Positions 1 through 5,729 of a stretch of 10,103 nt of DNA are shown here, in pieces (position 1 is the stretch's first letter; each line of letters opens with the position of its first letter). The position numbers and the translations under genes are program-made. Source of the stretch: an uncultured Clostridia bacterium (lineage in GTDB: Bacteria > Bacillota > Clostridia > Oscillospirales > Ruminococcaceae); the NCBI GenBank assembly GCA_947381875.1, contig CANCXY010000115.1, positions 1-10,103 of the forward strand, read 5' to 3'. The notes below the pieces were generated by a model that was not told the origin of the DNA, ran no database searches, and saw nothing but the letters and a program-made list of their open reading frames with translations.

Positions 1-538
1 CGTCGACCTGGGCGGCGTGGCGAAGGGGGCCGCGTGCGATACGGCAAAAGCGCTGTATACGCAGTACGGCATCTCCTCGGCGCTGTGCTGGGTGGGCGGC
101 AGCAGCATCTACGCGCATGGCACAAAGCCGGACGGCAGCCTTTGGCGCATCGGGTTCCGCGACCCGGCGGGCGATGGGCACACCTCGATCGCCTCTTTTG
201 AGATACGCGACGCCGCCTTTGCCACCTCCGGCGGGTACGAGCGGTATTTTGAACGGGACGGCGTGCGGTATCAGCATATCCTCGACCCCCAGACAGGCAG
301 GCCCGCGCAGACGGATATCGTGTCTATTGGCATCCTGGCGGAAAGCGGTCTCGCGGCGGACCTGTGGTCCACGGCGCTGTTTGTGCAGGGGAAGGAAAAG
401 GCGCTTGCTTATTTCGCGGCGGGCGGGGAAGGGCTGCTGCTGGATGAGGCGGGGAACCTCTATGTTTCCGCCGCGCTGCAAAGCTCCTTTTCACGCGCGG
501 ATGGGGCAGGGGAGCAGTACCAAATCATTTTCCTGTGA
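1..538 (+). CDS. apbE: FAD:protein FMN transferase (ApbE family), C-terminal part
   Basis: Partial gene entering from the left; the reading frame begins at base 2 and gives 178 residues up to the TGA at 536-538. ApbE enzymes transfer FMN from FAD to a Thr/Ser of target proteins such as RnfG/NqrC subunits or extracellular flavoproteins, usually at the outer membrane face. Seen here: VDLGGVAKGAACD at the start (family motif DLGGIAKGYAxD), a glycine turn WVGGSSIYAHG, KPDGSLWRIGFRDP, then ATSGGYERYFERDGVRYQHILDPQTGRPA and the metal-site segment AADLWSTALF. These match the C-terminal half of the family in order and spacing. The N-terminal half, including any lipoprotein signal, is outside the window. 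The usual NLGG turn reads WVGG here, a modest variant. No neighbour in the window indicates which flavoprotein it serves. Confidence 0.93.
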   Translation, partial: VDLGGVAKGAACDTAKALYTQYGISSALCWVGGSSIYAHGTKPDGSLWRIGFRDPAGDGHTSIASFEIRDAAFATSGGYERYFERDGVRYQHILDPQTGRPAQTDIVSIGILAESGLAADLWSTALFVQGKEKALAYFAAGGEGLLLDEAGNLYVSAALQSSFSRADGAGEQYQIIFL

Positions 539-656
539 GAGGCAAACACCCATCCCCTCCATGCGTCTGAAAGCGGGGGAGCGGACAGGCCGCAGGAACA
601 GCCGTATCGTTTCCCTGTCCACAGGGCAAGGGAAATATACAAAAATTCGTGAATGG

Positions 657-693
657 CAGCAGCCCCGGCGTGTGCCGGGGCCGCTGTGTTTTA
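657..693 (+). terminator. Rho-independent terminator after apbE
   Basis: A perfect 8-bp GC stem (662-669 with 674-681, loop GTGT) is extended by CAGC/GCTG (657-660 with 683-686) across one A/C mismatch, and is followed by TGTTTTA. It lies 118 bases after the apbE stop and before the convergent surface-protein gene. On the minus strand a run of five T lies about 12 bases beyond the stem, so weak action in that direction is possible. Confidence 0.72.
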
Positions 694-705
694 GGGGCAG
701 GGGAA

Positions 706-2787
706 TCACTTTGCGCGCTCGTGGAGGATGCGCCCGCCCGCGTCGGTGTAGTAGCTGTTGCCGTCGGCGCAGGCGTGCCAGCCTTCTTGTTCAATCAGTA
801 TCCCTTCATCATCAAACAGATATTTTCCCGCAGGGATCACCCACGCCGGGTCGCCCGGATGGTCGGGGTGGTAGCCCGCCGGTAAAATCTGCGCGCGCCA
901 GACAAAGATGTATAAATCGTACTTTTTCCCCGGCTGGACAATGCGCGTCTGGTACCGCAGTTTTCCATCCGCCGTTTTGATCCAGCCCGCAAACGTGATG
1001 CCGTCCAGGTTATAGTACGTCTGCCCGGCGTAGTTCGGGCGGATGCGCAGATAGTCCGTCATGGCATAGCAGGTGCGCAGGTCGGCGCGGGTGGGGTGTC
1101 CGGCTTATCCGGCTCACTGGGCGTGACGGTGCGCATATAGCCGCAGGTATCGCAGGTAGTGTCGGCGTCGTTATCGTAGGTGTGCGCCGCGCTTTCCTCT
1201 TTCCAGTCACAGAGCGTGCATTCCTGCCAGTGGTTGGCGCTGTCGCTTTTCCATGTCAGCTTGTGGTCGTGAGGTTCATAAACGATGCTGATCATATATT
1301 CCTGTGTGGCCTTTCCATCCTCGGCGGTGACGGTAAACGTCCACTCCGCGCCGCCGTCTGTCGTGACGGGGGCAGAAAACGTCGCGCCCGCCGCAGGGGT
1401 AATTGTGATCTTGCTGCTGTCCGTTGGCCGGGGTGTTCCCAAAGGCAGGGTAACGGTGATGGTCGTCCCGTTGATTTCCCCCGCTGTCCCGCCTACAGAA
1501 ATCGCTTGTACGCCCGTGTCGGTCGATTTTACGGCCAGTGTGGCTGTGGTGCTTTCCACGCTCTTGATACTGTTCGTGGCGACACACTGATATTGCCAGC
1601 CGTCCATGCTCTTAGTGGCAGCCTCTGTGGTGTACTTATCGCCTATTGCGCCGTCAATATTTTCCCAGTCCTTGCCCTTCTTTTTCACCTGCCATTGATA
1701 CGTTGGCACAGGCGCACCCTCTGCCGACACGGTAAAAGTGGCTGTCTGCCCTGGGGCAACAGTAACAGCAGCTTGAGGTTGGGTGGTGAACGACGGGGCA
1801 GCGTCCTTTTCAAAAACGGCTGTTACAGTCACGTCTTTCTCAGGCATGGTGAATTTATCATTAACAATCGTCACGCTGTCTGATACGACCTTCCACTCCT
1901 TAAAATGATAGCCGATGTCCGGCGTGGCGTTCAGGGTGATTTCCGTCCCTTGCCTTGCAGGACCATCAGGGGAAACGGTAACGGTACCATGTCCAACATT
2001 TTGCACGGTTATTTTGTATGCAATTTTTTCTGTAGGCCAGTTTTCGCCGAGAGTGTCCCATGTGTCGGGAGTATAGATTGGTTAAGTTATTGCAGCCCTC
2101 AAATACATTTCATCCTAACGCTGGTGCTTCAGCGCCGGTAAATGTCAGGCTGGTTAAATTGGTGCAGCCCTGAAATGCTAACGTCTCAATCTTGGTTACG
2201 CTATCGGGCAACTCTATATGCGTAAGGCTGGTACAGCCCAGAAATGCGGAATTCCCAATAGAAGCTATTTTACTGGGCAGCGCTGTCAGTTTAAGATTTG
2301 TACAGTTGAGAAATGTACGATCTCCAATAGAAGTCAAACCATCAGGCAGCGTTGTTAATGTAAGATTCATACAGTTTTGAAATGCGCATGATCCAATAGA
2401 AATCACGCTATCGGGCAATTTTTCCAACGCAAGGTTAATACAGTTTGAAAATGCGTTCTCCTCAATGACGGTTAGGGTATTTGGCAGGGTCACTTCTTGA
2501 AGATTGGTATAACCCATAAATGCCGAATTCTTGATAGAGGTTACGTTACCCTTAATTTCTATTTTGGTAATGTTATTTTTATACTGTCCCCAGAATAAAC
2601 CGCCATGATCCCGCGGTAGTTCTCCGCTGCCTGTAATGGTAAGAGTGCCGTTGTCCAGCGTCCAGTGAAATTCTCCGTAATCGCCGCTCACTTCCTCCGT
2701 CCCCGTCGCCCAAACCGGCTGGGCGCACAGGGAAAACAGCATTGCGCCGCAAAGCAGCAGGCTGAATATGCTCCGTTTCATTTTCAT
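706..2787 (-). pseudogene. Secreted BspA-like leucine-rich-repeat surface protein, disrupted by a stop and two frameshifts
   Basis: Read with repairs, this is a single protein of about 690 residues. The start at 2787 has AAAGGAG nine bases upstream. A signal peptide (MKMKRSIFSLLLCGAMLFSL, cleavage probably after PVWA) is followed by about seven LRR_5/BspA-type repeats of 23 residues (for example LPDSVISIGSCAFQNCMNL). Next come an InlB-B/Flg_new-like repeat (GHGTVTVSPDG ... VTAVFEKD), an Ig-like domain (TTQPQAAVTVAPG ... YQWQVKK ... YQCVATNS), a cadherin-like/DUF-type segment (VQAISVGGTAGEINGTTITV) and an HxH-W-HWxEC-CxxC module (HDHKLTWKSDSANHWQECTL, then DTTCDTCGYMR). A C-terminal domain of about 120 residues that I do not recognise ends at the TGA at 706-708. 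Lesions: an in-frame TGA at 2112-2110 directly before NVFEGCNNLT, a one-base insertion near 2078 (ACCAATC where ACCATC restores IYTPDTWD), and a one-base loss near the G run 1093-1096. Known relatives are cell-surface adhesion proteins. Sequencing error is an alternative explanation for the indels. Confidence 0.82.
2090..2530 (-). repeat. 69-bp tandem repeats encoding the BspA-like LRR units
   Basis: On the plus strand the motif (G/A)TACAGnnnnGAAATG and close variants recur at 2162, 2231, 2300, 2369, 2438 and 2507, an exact 69-bp (23-codon) step. One further unit near 2090 is offset by 72 bp. The repeats are diverged at DNA level, so this is an old coding repeat, not a recent expansion. This part of the gene is also visibly AT-richer than the flanking host genes. 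Confidence 0.8.
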
Positions 2788-2831
2788 GCCGCCTGTCTCC
2801 TTTCCCAATCATAACCTTTTGCCGCGGCGAA

Positions 2832-2880
2832 AAGGGACGTGCCAGCCCCACGGAAAAACCGCGGGCGCGGCATGCCCCTT
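2832..2880 (-). other. Long stem-loop upstream of the surface-protein gene
   Basis: The arms 2832-2843 and 2869-2880 pair on the minus strand over 12 positions with one G-U pair and one mismatch. Inside, CCCGCGG pairs with CCGTGGG around a TTTTT loop. The minus-strand RNA continues into a short T run (TTTT at 2833-2830), so it may act as a terminator or attenuator of transcripts coming from the right, 45 bases before the start at 2787. Its function is inference. Confidence 0.45.
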
Positions 2881-2908
2881 TGATACAGTGTTTTCAAAAT
2901 CTGCGCGG

Positions 2909-2934
2909 CAAAATAAGACAGGCTGCTGCTGTCT
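2909..2934 (-). terminator. Candidate terminator after the 51-codon ORF
   Basis: AGACAG (2916-2921) pairs with CTGTCT (2929-2934) around GCTGCTG, and on the minus strand the stem is followed by TATTTTG. It begins two bases after the stop of the small minus-strand ORF. The 6-bp stem is weak. Confidence 0.35.
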
Positions 2935-2935
2935 G

Positions 2936-3091
2936 TTACAGTGTTATATCCCCAAACAAGGATATACCCCCCTCTCTCGGTGGGGTACTTGATTTTCCAC
3001 CATTTTTACCGCAGGCGTGGACGGGGGAGGCCCCGGCGAGCGCCGCTGCCCCGCGCAAAGGCGGGCGGCGGGAGATATGTTTGTGTTTCAT
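2936..3091 (-). CDS. Possible small secreted or degraded protein, 51 residues
   Basis: The ORF starts at the ATG at 3091, with AAAGGAG nine bases upstream, and ends at the TAA at 2938-2936. The product is basic at the N terminus (MKHKHISRRPPLRG), followed by a short Ala/Gly-rich hydrophobic stretch (AAALAGASPV) and a single Cys (HACGKNGG). This loosely resembles a signal or lipoprotein leader, but the lipobox is not canonical and the hydrophobic core is short. The rest is Gly/Pro-rich with no recognised domain. It could be a remnant of a larger secreted-protein gene, a leader ORF for the surface-protein gene downstream, or chance. The ribosome binding site and the hairpin directly after the stop are the main support. 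No family assigned. Confidence 0.3.
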   Translation of the reverse strand: MKHKHISRRPPLRGAAALAGASPVHACGKNGGKSSTPPREGGISLFGDITL

Positions 3092-3157
3092 GCGATTGTT
3101 CTCCTTTCTGAAAAGCGGCGCGGCGCGCCGCGATATCCTACCCTATATGAAACAACA

Positions 3158-3277
3158 TTTTTCCAAAAAAATCAAGGTTTCTGGCACGAACAGCGCGTTT
3201 CTGGCAAGAACAACGAATTTCTTGTACAAAAATCTTTCTTTTTTGCAGAAATACAGCTTTTTTTGGTGCAAGGGGTG
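3158..3277. repeat. Degenerate tandem array with an exact 20-bp period
   Basis: Six consecutive 20-bp units begin at 3158, 3178, 3198, 3218, 3238 and 3258. Each opens with a T run and most place an A-rich run about ten bases later: TTTTTCCAAAAAA, TTTCTGGCACGAA, TTTCTGGCAAGAA, TTTCTTGTACAAA, CTTTTTTGCAGAA, TTTTTTTGGTGCA. Units two and three are the most alike. Twenty bp is close to two helical turns, so the T and A runs are nearly in phase. The array lies in the 325-base gene-free stretch 3092-3416, upstream of a strong promoter. Intrinsically curved DNA or repeated regulator sites are possible readings. Confidence 0.55.
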
Positions 3278-3327
3278 GAACGAAAAGGAAAAGTCATTTT
3301 GTGAATCTATGAGTGGAACCCCTTGCA
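3267..3327. promoter_or_regulatory. 10-bp inverted repeat overlapping the -35 region
   Basis: TGCAAGGGGT (3267-3276) and its perfect complement ACCCCTTGCA (3318-3327) flank a 41-base spacer. The right arm covers the presumed -35 (TTGCAT, 3323-3328) of the promoter for the 45-residue peptide, and the left arm sits at the end of the 20-bp periodic array. This geometry suits a paired operator, though an RNA or cruciform stem is possible for the DNA itself. No regulator is identified. Confidence 0.5.
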
Positions 3328-3351
3328 TGATGGGCGGAAATTGAGTATAAT
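3323..3351 (+). promoter_or_regulatory. Sigma-A-type promoter for the 45-residue peptide
   Basis: A perfect TATAAT (3346-3351) lies 17 bp downstream of TTGCAT (3323-3328), a poor -35 that matches only in TTG. Transcription would start near 3358, giving a leader of about 60 bases. The leader holds a 7-bp hairpin (3371-3377 with 3383-3389) before the ribosome binding site. A strong -10 with a weak -35 under an inverted repeat fits regulated expression. Confidence 0.62.
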
Positions 3352-3416
3352 AAGAAAGCAGATAGAGGAAAGGCGGCGTTTTGCCGTCTGTCACCATAGA
3401 AAGGAGTTGTATATTT

Positions 3417-3554
3417 ATGAGACGAGGCGGTGCGTTCCGCATCACGGGGCTGGTGCTGGGTATCATTGGGGCGGTGATCTCCGTCACGGGGATCGTGTTC
3501 AGCGCGGTCGGCCTGCTGCTGGCGAAAAAGCTGATCAAGCCCAATGTCCGTTGA
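3417..3554 (+). CDS. Small single-helix membrane protein, 45 residues
   Basis: The ORF starts with ATG at 3417 behind AAGGAG (ten-base spacing) and ends with TGA at 3552-3554. The product begins with a basic head (MRRGGAFR), then has an uninterrupted hydrophobic stretch at about residues 9-36, and ends in a lysine-rich tail (AKKLIKPNVR). Glycines at 11, 15, 18, 25 and 32 line one face, as in helix-packing glycine motifs. A single membrane-spanning helix is the clear prediction. I recognise no family. It has its own promoter (3323-3351) and a terminator 16 bases after the stop, so it looks like a monocistronic, well-translated microprotein. It could be a membrane regulatory peptide, a toxin-like peptide or a remnant. 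Codon use is GC-rich like its neighbours, which argues for a resident gene. Confidence 0.68.
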   Translation: MRRGGAFRITGLVLGIIGAVISVTGIVFSAVGLLLAKKLIKPNVR

Positions 3555-3570
3555 TTTTTACGCCACACGC

Positions 3571-3606
3571 GAGCCGGGGGCGGACGCCTCCGGCTCACAG
3601 TTTGTT
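3571..3606 (+). terminator. Rho-independent terminator after the 45-residue peptide gene
   Basis: An 11-bp stem (3571-3581 with 3586-3596, loop GGAC, one G-U pair) is followed by ACAG and TTTGTT. It lies 16 bases after the small gene's stop and just before the ribosome binding site of the next gene, so that gene relies on read-through or another start. Confidence 0.6.
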
Positions 3607-3626
3607 ATAGGAGGCGCAGGGAACAG

Positions 3627-4283
3627 ATGACGCGTATCCTTCCGCCCGCGCTGGAACAGCCATTGGAACAGGCCGTTCCGCTTGAGGAGGCGCTGGCGCT
3701 GCAAACGGCTTTCGACCAGCCCCTGCGCGGCTTTTCGTTCCACGGCGGCAGCGCGGCGGGGCAGGCGCTGGAAAAGGCGGAATACAAAAATTGTGTTTTT
3801 ACAAACTGCCGCTTTACGGGCGCGGCGCTTTCGGGAGCGTGGTTCTGCGACGTTGTGTTCCAGAACTGCGACCTCTCCGGCGCAAGGCTGCTGGACGCCA
3901 CCTTCCAGCGTGTGCGTATGCAGGGGTGCAAGCTCTCCGGGGCCAATTTCGGAGGGGCGTTCCTCTCGGATACAGTGATAGAGGACTGCGTCGCGCCGTC
4001 GGCTGTGTTCAGCGAGGCGGCATTGAAAAGTGTGCTGTTCCTGCGCGCCGATTTGCGCGGGGCGTTCTTTGGGGATATCCGCAGGCGCAGCCAGTTCCGG
4101 TTTGAACACTGCCATTTGGAACAAGCGGAATTCCTGCGCACCAGCCTGAACGGGCAGGACCTGACGACCTGCGAAATTGCGGGCGCGGCGTTCGCGGACG
4201 GGACAGAGCTGCGCGGCGCGAAGGTGACGGCGTTGCAGGCCTGCGAGCTGGCGAAGCTGTTAGGCGTGGTGATCGAAGGATAG
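3627..4283 (+). CDS. Pentapeptide-repeat protein, 218 residues
   Basis: The ATG at 3627 follows AGGAGG with twelve-base spacing. From about residue 51 to 198 the protein shows the five-residue pattern with a central Leu/Phe and Ala/Cys before it: YKNCVFTNCRFTGAALSGAW, VVFQNCDLSGARLLDATF, CKLSGANFGGAFL, LRADLRGAFF, HLEQAEF, CEIAGAAF, ELRGAKV. Such repeats fold into a right-handed quadrilateral beta-helix. The size, Cys-rich F-x-x-C rungs and the ending TALQACELAKLLGVVIEG resemble Qnr/McbG-like pentapeptide proteins, some of which protect DNA gyrase by mimicking DNA; that role here is inference. Residues 1-50 form a non-repeat N-terminal part rich in Leu and Gln. No signal peptide or membrane segment is seen, so it should be cytosolic. 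A palindromic repeat element starts one base after its stop. Confidence 0.88.
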   Translation: MTRILPPALEQPLEQAVPLEEALALQTAFDQPLRGFSFHGGSAAGQALEKAEYKNCVFTNCRFTGAALSGAWFCDVVFQNCDLSGARLLDATFQRVRMQGCKLSGANFGGAFLSDTVIEDCVAPSAVFSEAALKSVLFLRADLRGAFFGDIRRRSQFRFEHCHLEQAEFLRTSLNGQDLTTCEIAGAAFADGTELRGAKVTALQACELAKLLGVVIEG

Positions 4284-4284
4284 C

Positions 4285-4411
4285 GGGACGGAAATCAATA
4301 TTTCTGTCCCTCCCCGCCGCAGGCGGGGAGGAGATGGGTTTCCAAAGGGGCTGCGCCCCTTTGGCGGAGTCCAGAGGCAGCGCCTCTGGGCAGGTTTGGG
4401 CGGCAGCCCAA
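4285..4411. repeat. Composite palindromic repeat element, copy 1
   Basis: Consecutive hairpins: 4285-4310 (11-bp arms, one G-U), 4309-4331 (CCTCCCCGCC/GGCGGGGAGG, loop GCA), 4342-4364 (CCAAAGGGGC/GCCCCTTTGG, loop TGC), 4371-4389 (CCAGAGGC/GCCTCTGG, loop AGC) and a small 4396-4411 stem (TTGGGC/GCCCAA). The first two share two bases. The 53-bp part 4338-4390 is identical to 8192-8244. It fills the whole gap between the pentapeptide gene and rimM and ends 20 bases before the rimM start. It resembles REP/BIME-type dispersed intergenic elements; its action on transcript ends or on rimM expression is inference. Confidence 0.88.
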
Positions 4412-4431
4412 CAAGCGGAGGAGTGCGGACG

Positions 4432-4965
4432 ATGAAACAGTATCTGGAAGCGGGCGAGTTTGTCACGACGCACGGCGTGCGCGGGGAATTGAAGCTGTAT
4501 CCCTGGAGCGATACGCCGGAGTTTGCGGCTGCTTTGCCGCGCCTGTTCTTTTCGCCGGAGGGCGGGCATGAAAAAAAAGTAGAGGCGGCGCGTGTGCATA
4601 AGGGCATGTGCCTTGTCAAGCTGCAAGGGGTGGACAGCATCGAGGCCGCGCGCCCCTATATCCGCCGCGTCGCCTATTTCAACCGCGCGGACGCCGCCCT
4701 GCCCGCCGGGCGCTTCTTCGTGCAGGATATCCTCGGTTGCGCGGTGCGGGACGCGGGGACGGGCGAGGAGTACGGCATGATCACCGCTGTGGAGCGCCCC
4801 GCCGGGACGGACATCTATACCATAAAGAACGCGGCGGGGAAAACCTTCCTGTTTCCCGCCGTGCCGGCGTTTTTGGAGGCGCTGGACCCGGAAAGGGGTA
4901 TCGTCACCGTGCGGCCCATCCCCGGCATGTTTACGGACGCGGGAGGAAACGACGATGTGGATTGA
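4432..4965 (+). CDS. rimM: 16S rRNA processing / 30S ribosome maturation factor RimM, 177 residues
   Basis: RimM binds ribosomal protein S19 and the 16S rRNA 3' domain and helps assemble the head of the 30S subunit. The N-terminal beta-barrel domain shows the family signature EAGEFVTTHGVRGELKLYPW (6-25) and VKLQGVDSIEAARPYIRRVA (62-81). The PRC-barrel half begins at AGRFFVQDILGCAVRD (92-107) and continues through GMITAVERPAGTDIYTI, GKTFLFPAVPAFLEALDPER and the closing TVRPIPGMF. The length is normal. I chose the ATG at 4432 because GGAGGAG lies eight bases upstream and the protein then begins like its family; the same frame extends further upstream only into the palindromic repeat. It overlaps trmD by 11 bp, implying co-translation. 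The usual upstream rpsP and KH-protein genes are absent. Confidence 0.95.
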   Translation: MKQYLEAGEFVTTHGVRGELKLYPWSDTPEFAAALPRLFFSPEGGHEKKVEAARVHKGMCLVKLQGVDSIEAARPYIRRVAYFNRADAALPAGRFFVQDILGCAVRDAGTGEEYGMITAVERPAGTDIYTIKNAAGKTFLFPAVPAFLEALDPERGIVTVRPIPGMFTDAGGNDDVD

Positions 4966-5671
4966 TATCGCCACGCTGTTCCCGGAGATGTGCGAGCGCG
5001 TGGTGAGCGAAAGCATCATTGGGCGCGCACGGAAGCGGGGGTACATCCACATCGCCTGCCACCAAATCCGCGACTACACACTCAACCGCCAGAAGCAGGT
5101 GGACGATTACCCCTACGGCGGCGGGCAGGGGATGGTGATGCAGGCCCAGCCCATCTATGACTGCTGTATGGATATCCTTGCCAAAGCGCAGGAGGCGGGT
5201 CGGGCCAGGCCACGCATCCTCTTTATGACAGCGGGCGGCGCTACCTTGACAGAAGAAAAATGCCGGGAGCTGGCGGCGCAGGAAAGTCTGCTGCTTGTGT
5301 GCGGGCACTATGAGGGCGTGGATGAGCGGGTAATCGAGGCGCTGGCCGACGAGGAGCTTTCCATCGGCGACTATGTGTTGACGGGCGGCGAGCTGGCGGC
5401 GCTGGTGGTGGCGGACAGCGTGTGCCGCCTGTGCCCCGGCGTGCTTTCCAGCCCGGAGGGGTACGAGGAGGAGAGCTACTACAGCGGCCTGCTGGAATAC
5501 CCTCAGTACAGCCGGCCGGAGGAGTGGAACGGGCGGCGTGTTCCGGAAGTGCTGCTCTCCGGCCACCACGCCAACATCGCCGCCTGGCGGCGCGCGCAGT
5601 CCATCGAGCGCACCAAAGCCCGCCGCCCGGACCTGTACGAACGGTTCCTGCGGGAGGGGAAAGGGCAATAG
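4955..5671 (+). CDS. trmD: tRNA (guanine-37-N1)-methyltransferase TrmD, 238 residues
   Basis: TrmD methylates N1 of G37 next to the anticodon using S-adenosylmethionine, which prevents +1 frameshifting; it acts as a SPOUT-fold homodimer with a trefoil knot. Diagnostic segments are VDDYPYGGGQGMVMQAQP (49-66), VCGHYEGVDERV (115-126), LSIGDYVLTGGELAAL (135-150), the Asp154 segment VADSVCRLCPGVL, LEYPQYSRP and the C-terminal SGHHANIAAWRR with a basic tail. Asp154 sits where the family's catalytic aspartate is expected. The first-loop sequence TAGG (92-95), often SPxG in relatives, is a small variation. Its start lies inside the end of rimM. No rplS follows; instead a 219-base gap with promoters leads to the HPr gene. 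Confidence 0.97.
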   Translation: MWIDIATLFPEMCERVVSESIIGRARKRGYIHIACHQIRDYTLNRQKQVDDYPYGGGQGMVMQAQPIYDCCMDILAKAQEAGRARPRILFMTAGGATLTEEKCRELAAQESLLLVCGHYEGVDERVIEALADEELSIGDYVLTGGELAALVVADSVCRLCPGVLSSPEGYEEESYYSGLLEYPQYSRPEEWNGRRVPEVLLSGHHANIAAWRRAQSIERTKARRPDLYERFLREGKGQ

Positions 5672-5729
5672 TGCCGAAACAGCGGCCCAAAAAATGTGGA
5701 ATGCGACGGGAATGTTGAAAACAAATTAG

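Noticed and set aside
597..640. Second hairpin between apbE and its terminator (TTTCCCT ... AGGGAAA)
   Set aside because: The arms pair, but the inner part competes with a shorter CCCTG/CAGGG stem and the A-rich tail is on the wrong side for plus-strand termination, so it is left unassigned.
706..1062. The 118-codon frame starting at 1062 as a separate gene overlapping the previous stop in ATGA
   Set aside because: There is no ribosome binding site before the ATG, the coherent sequence continues upstream of it in the same frame (ADLRTCYAM), and a single base lost in the adjacent C/G run explains the frame change.
1182..1883. Long plus-strand open frame of 233 codons opposite the surface-protein gene
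   Set aside because: It lies antisense to clearly recognisable Ig-like and InlB-like domains, is rich in Arg/Cys/Gly without domain character, and has no ribosome binding site. It is a shadow of a GC-rich coding strand.
2110..2112. TGA read as a sense codon inside the surface-protein gene
   Set aside because: TGA ends apbE, trmD, uvrC, coaD and others here at family-typical lengths, and the gene has two further frameshifts, so a nonsense mutation is simpler. No SECIS-like or readthrough context was evident.
3119..3132. 14-bp perfect palindrome CGCGGCGCGCCGCG
   Set aside because: It is pure G/C sequence in a GC-rich genome with no loop and no second copy, so it is not strong enough to call a site.
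3158..3277. CRISPR array
   Set aside because: The 20-bp units are contiguous and diverged, with no alternation of constant repeats and unique spacers, and no cas genes are nearby.
3143..3598. Minus-strand open frame of 151 codons across the promoter region
   Set aside because: It runs through the promoter, the 20-bp array, and antisense to the 45-residue peptide, with low-complexity Phe/Lys sequence caused by the T/A runs and no start signals.
4338..4390. Integron attC site or insertion-sequence ends
   Set aside because: There are two adjacent simple hairpins without the attC R/L box arrangement, no transposase or integrase in the window, and no target-site duplication seen around either copy.
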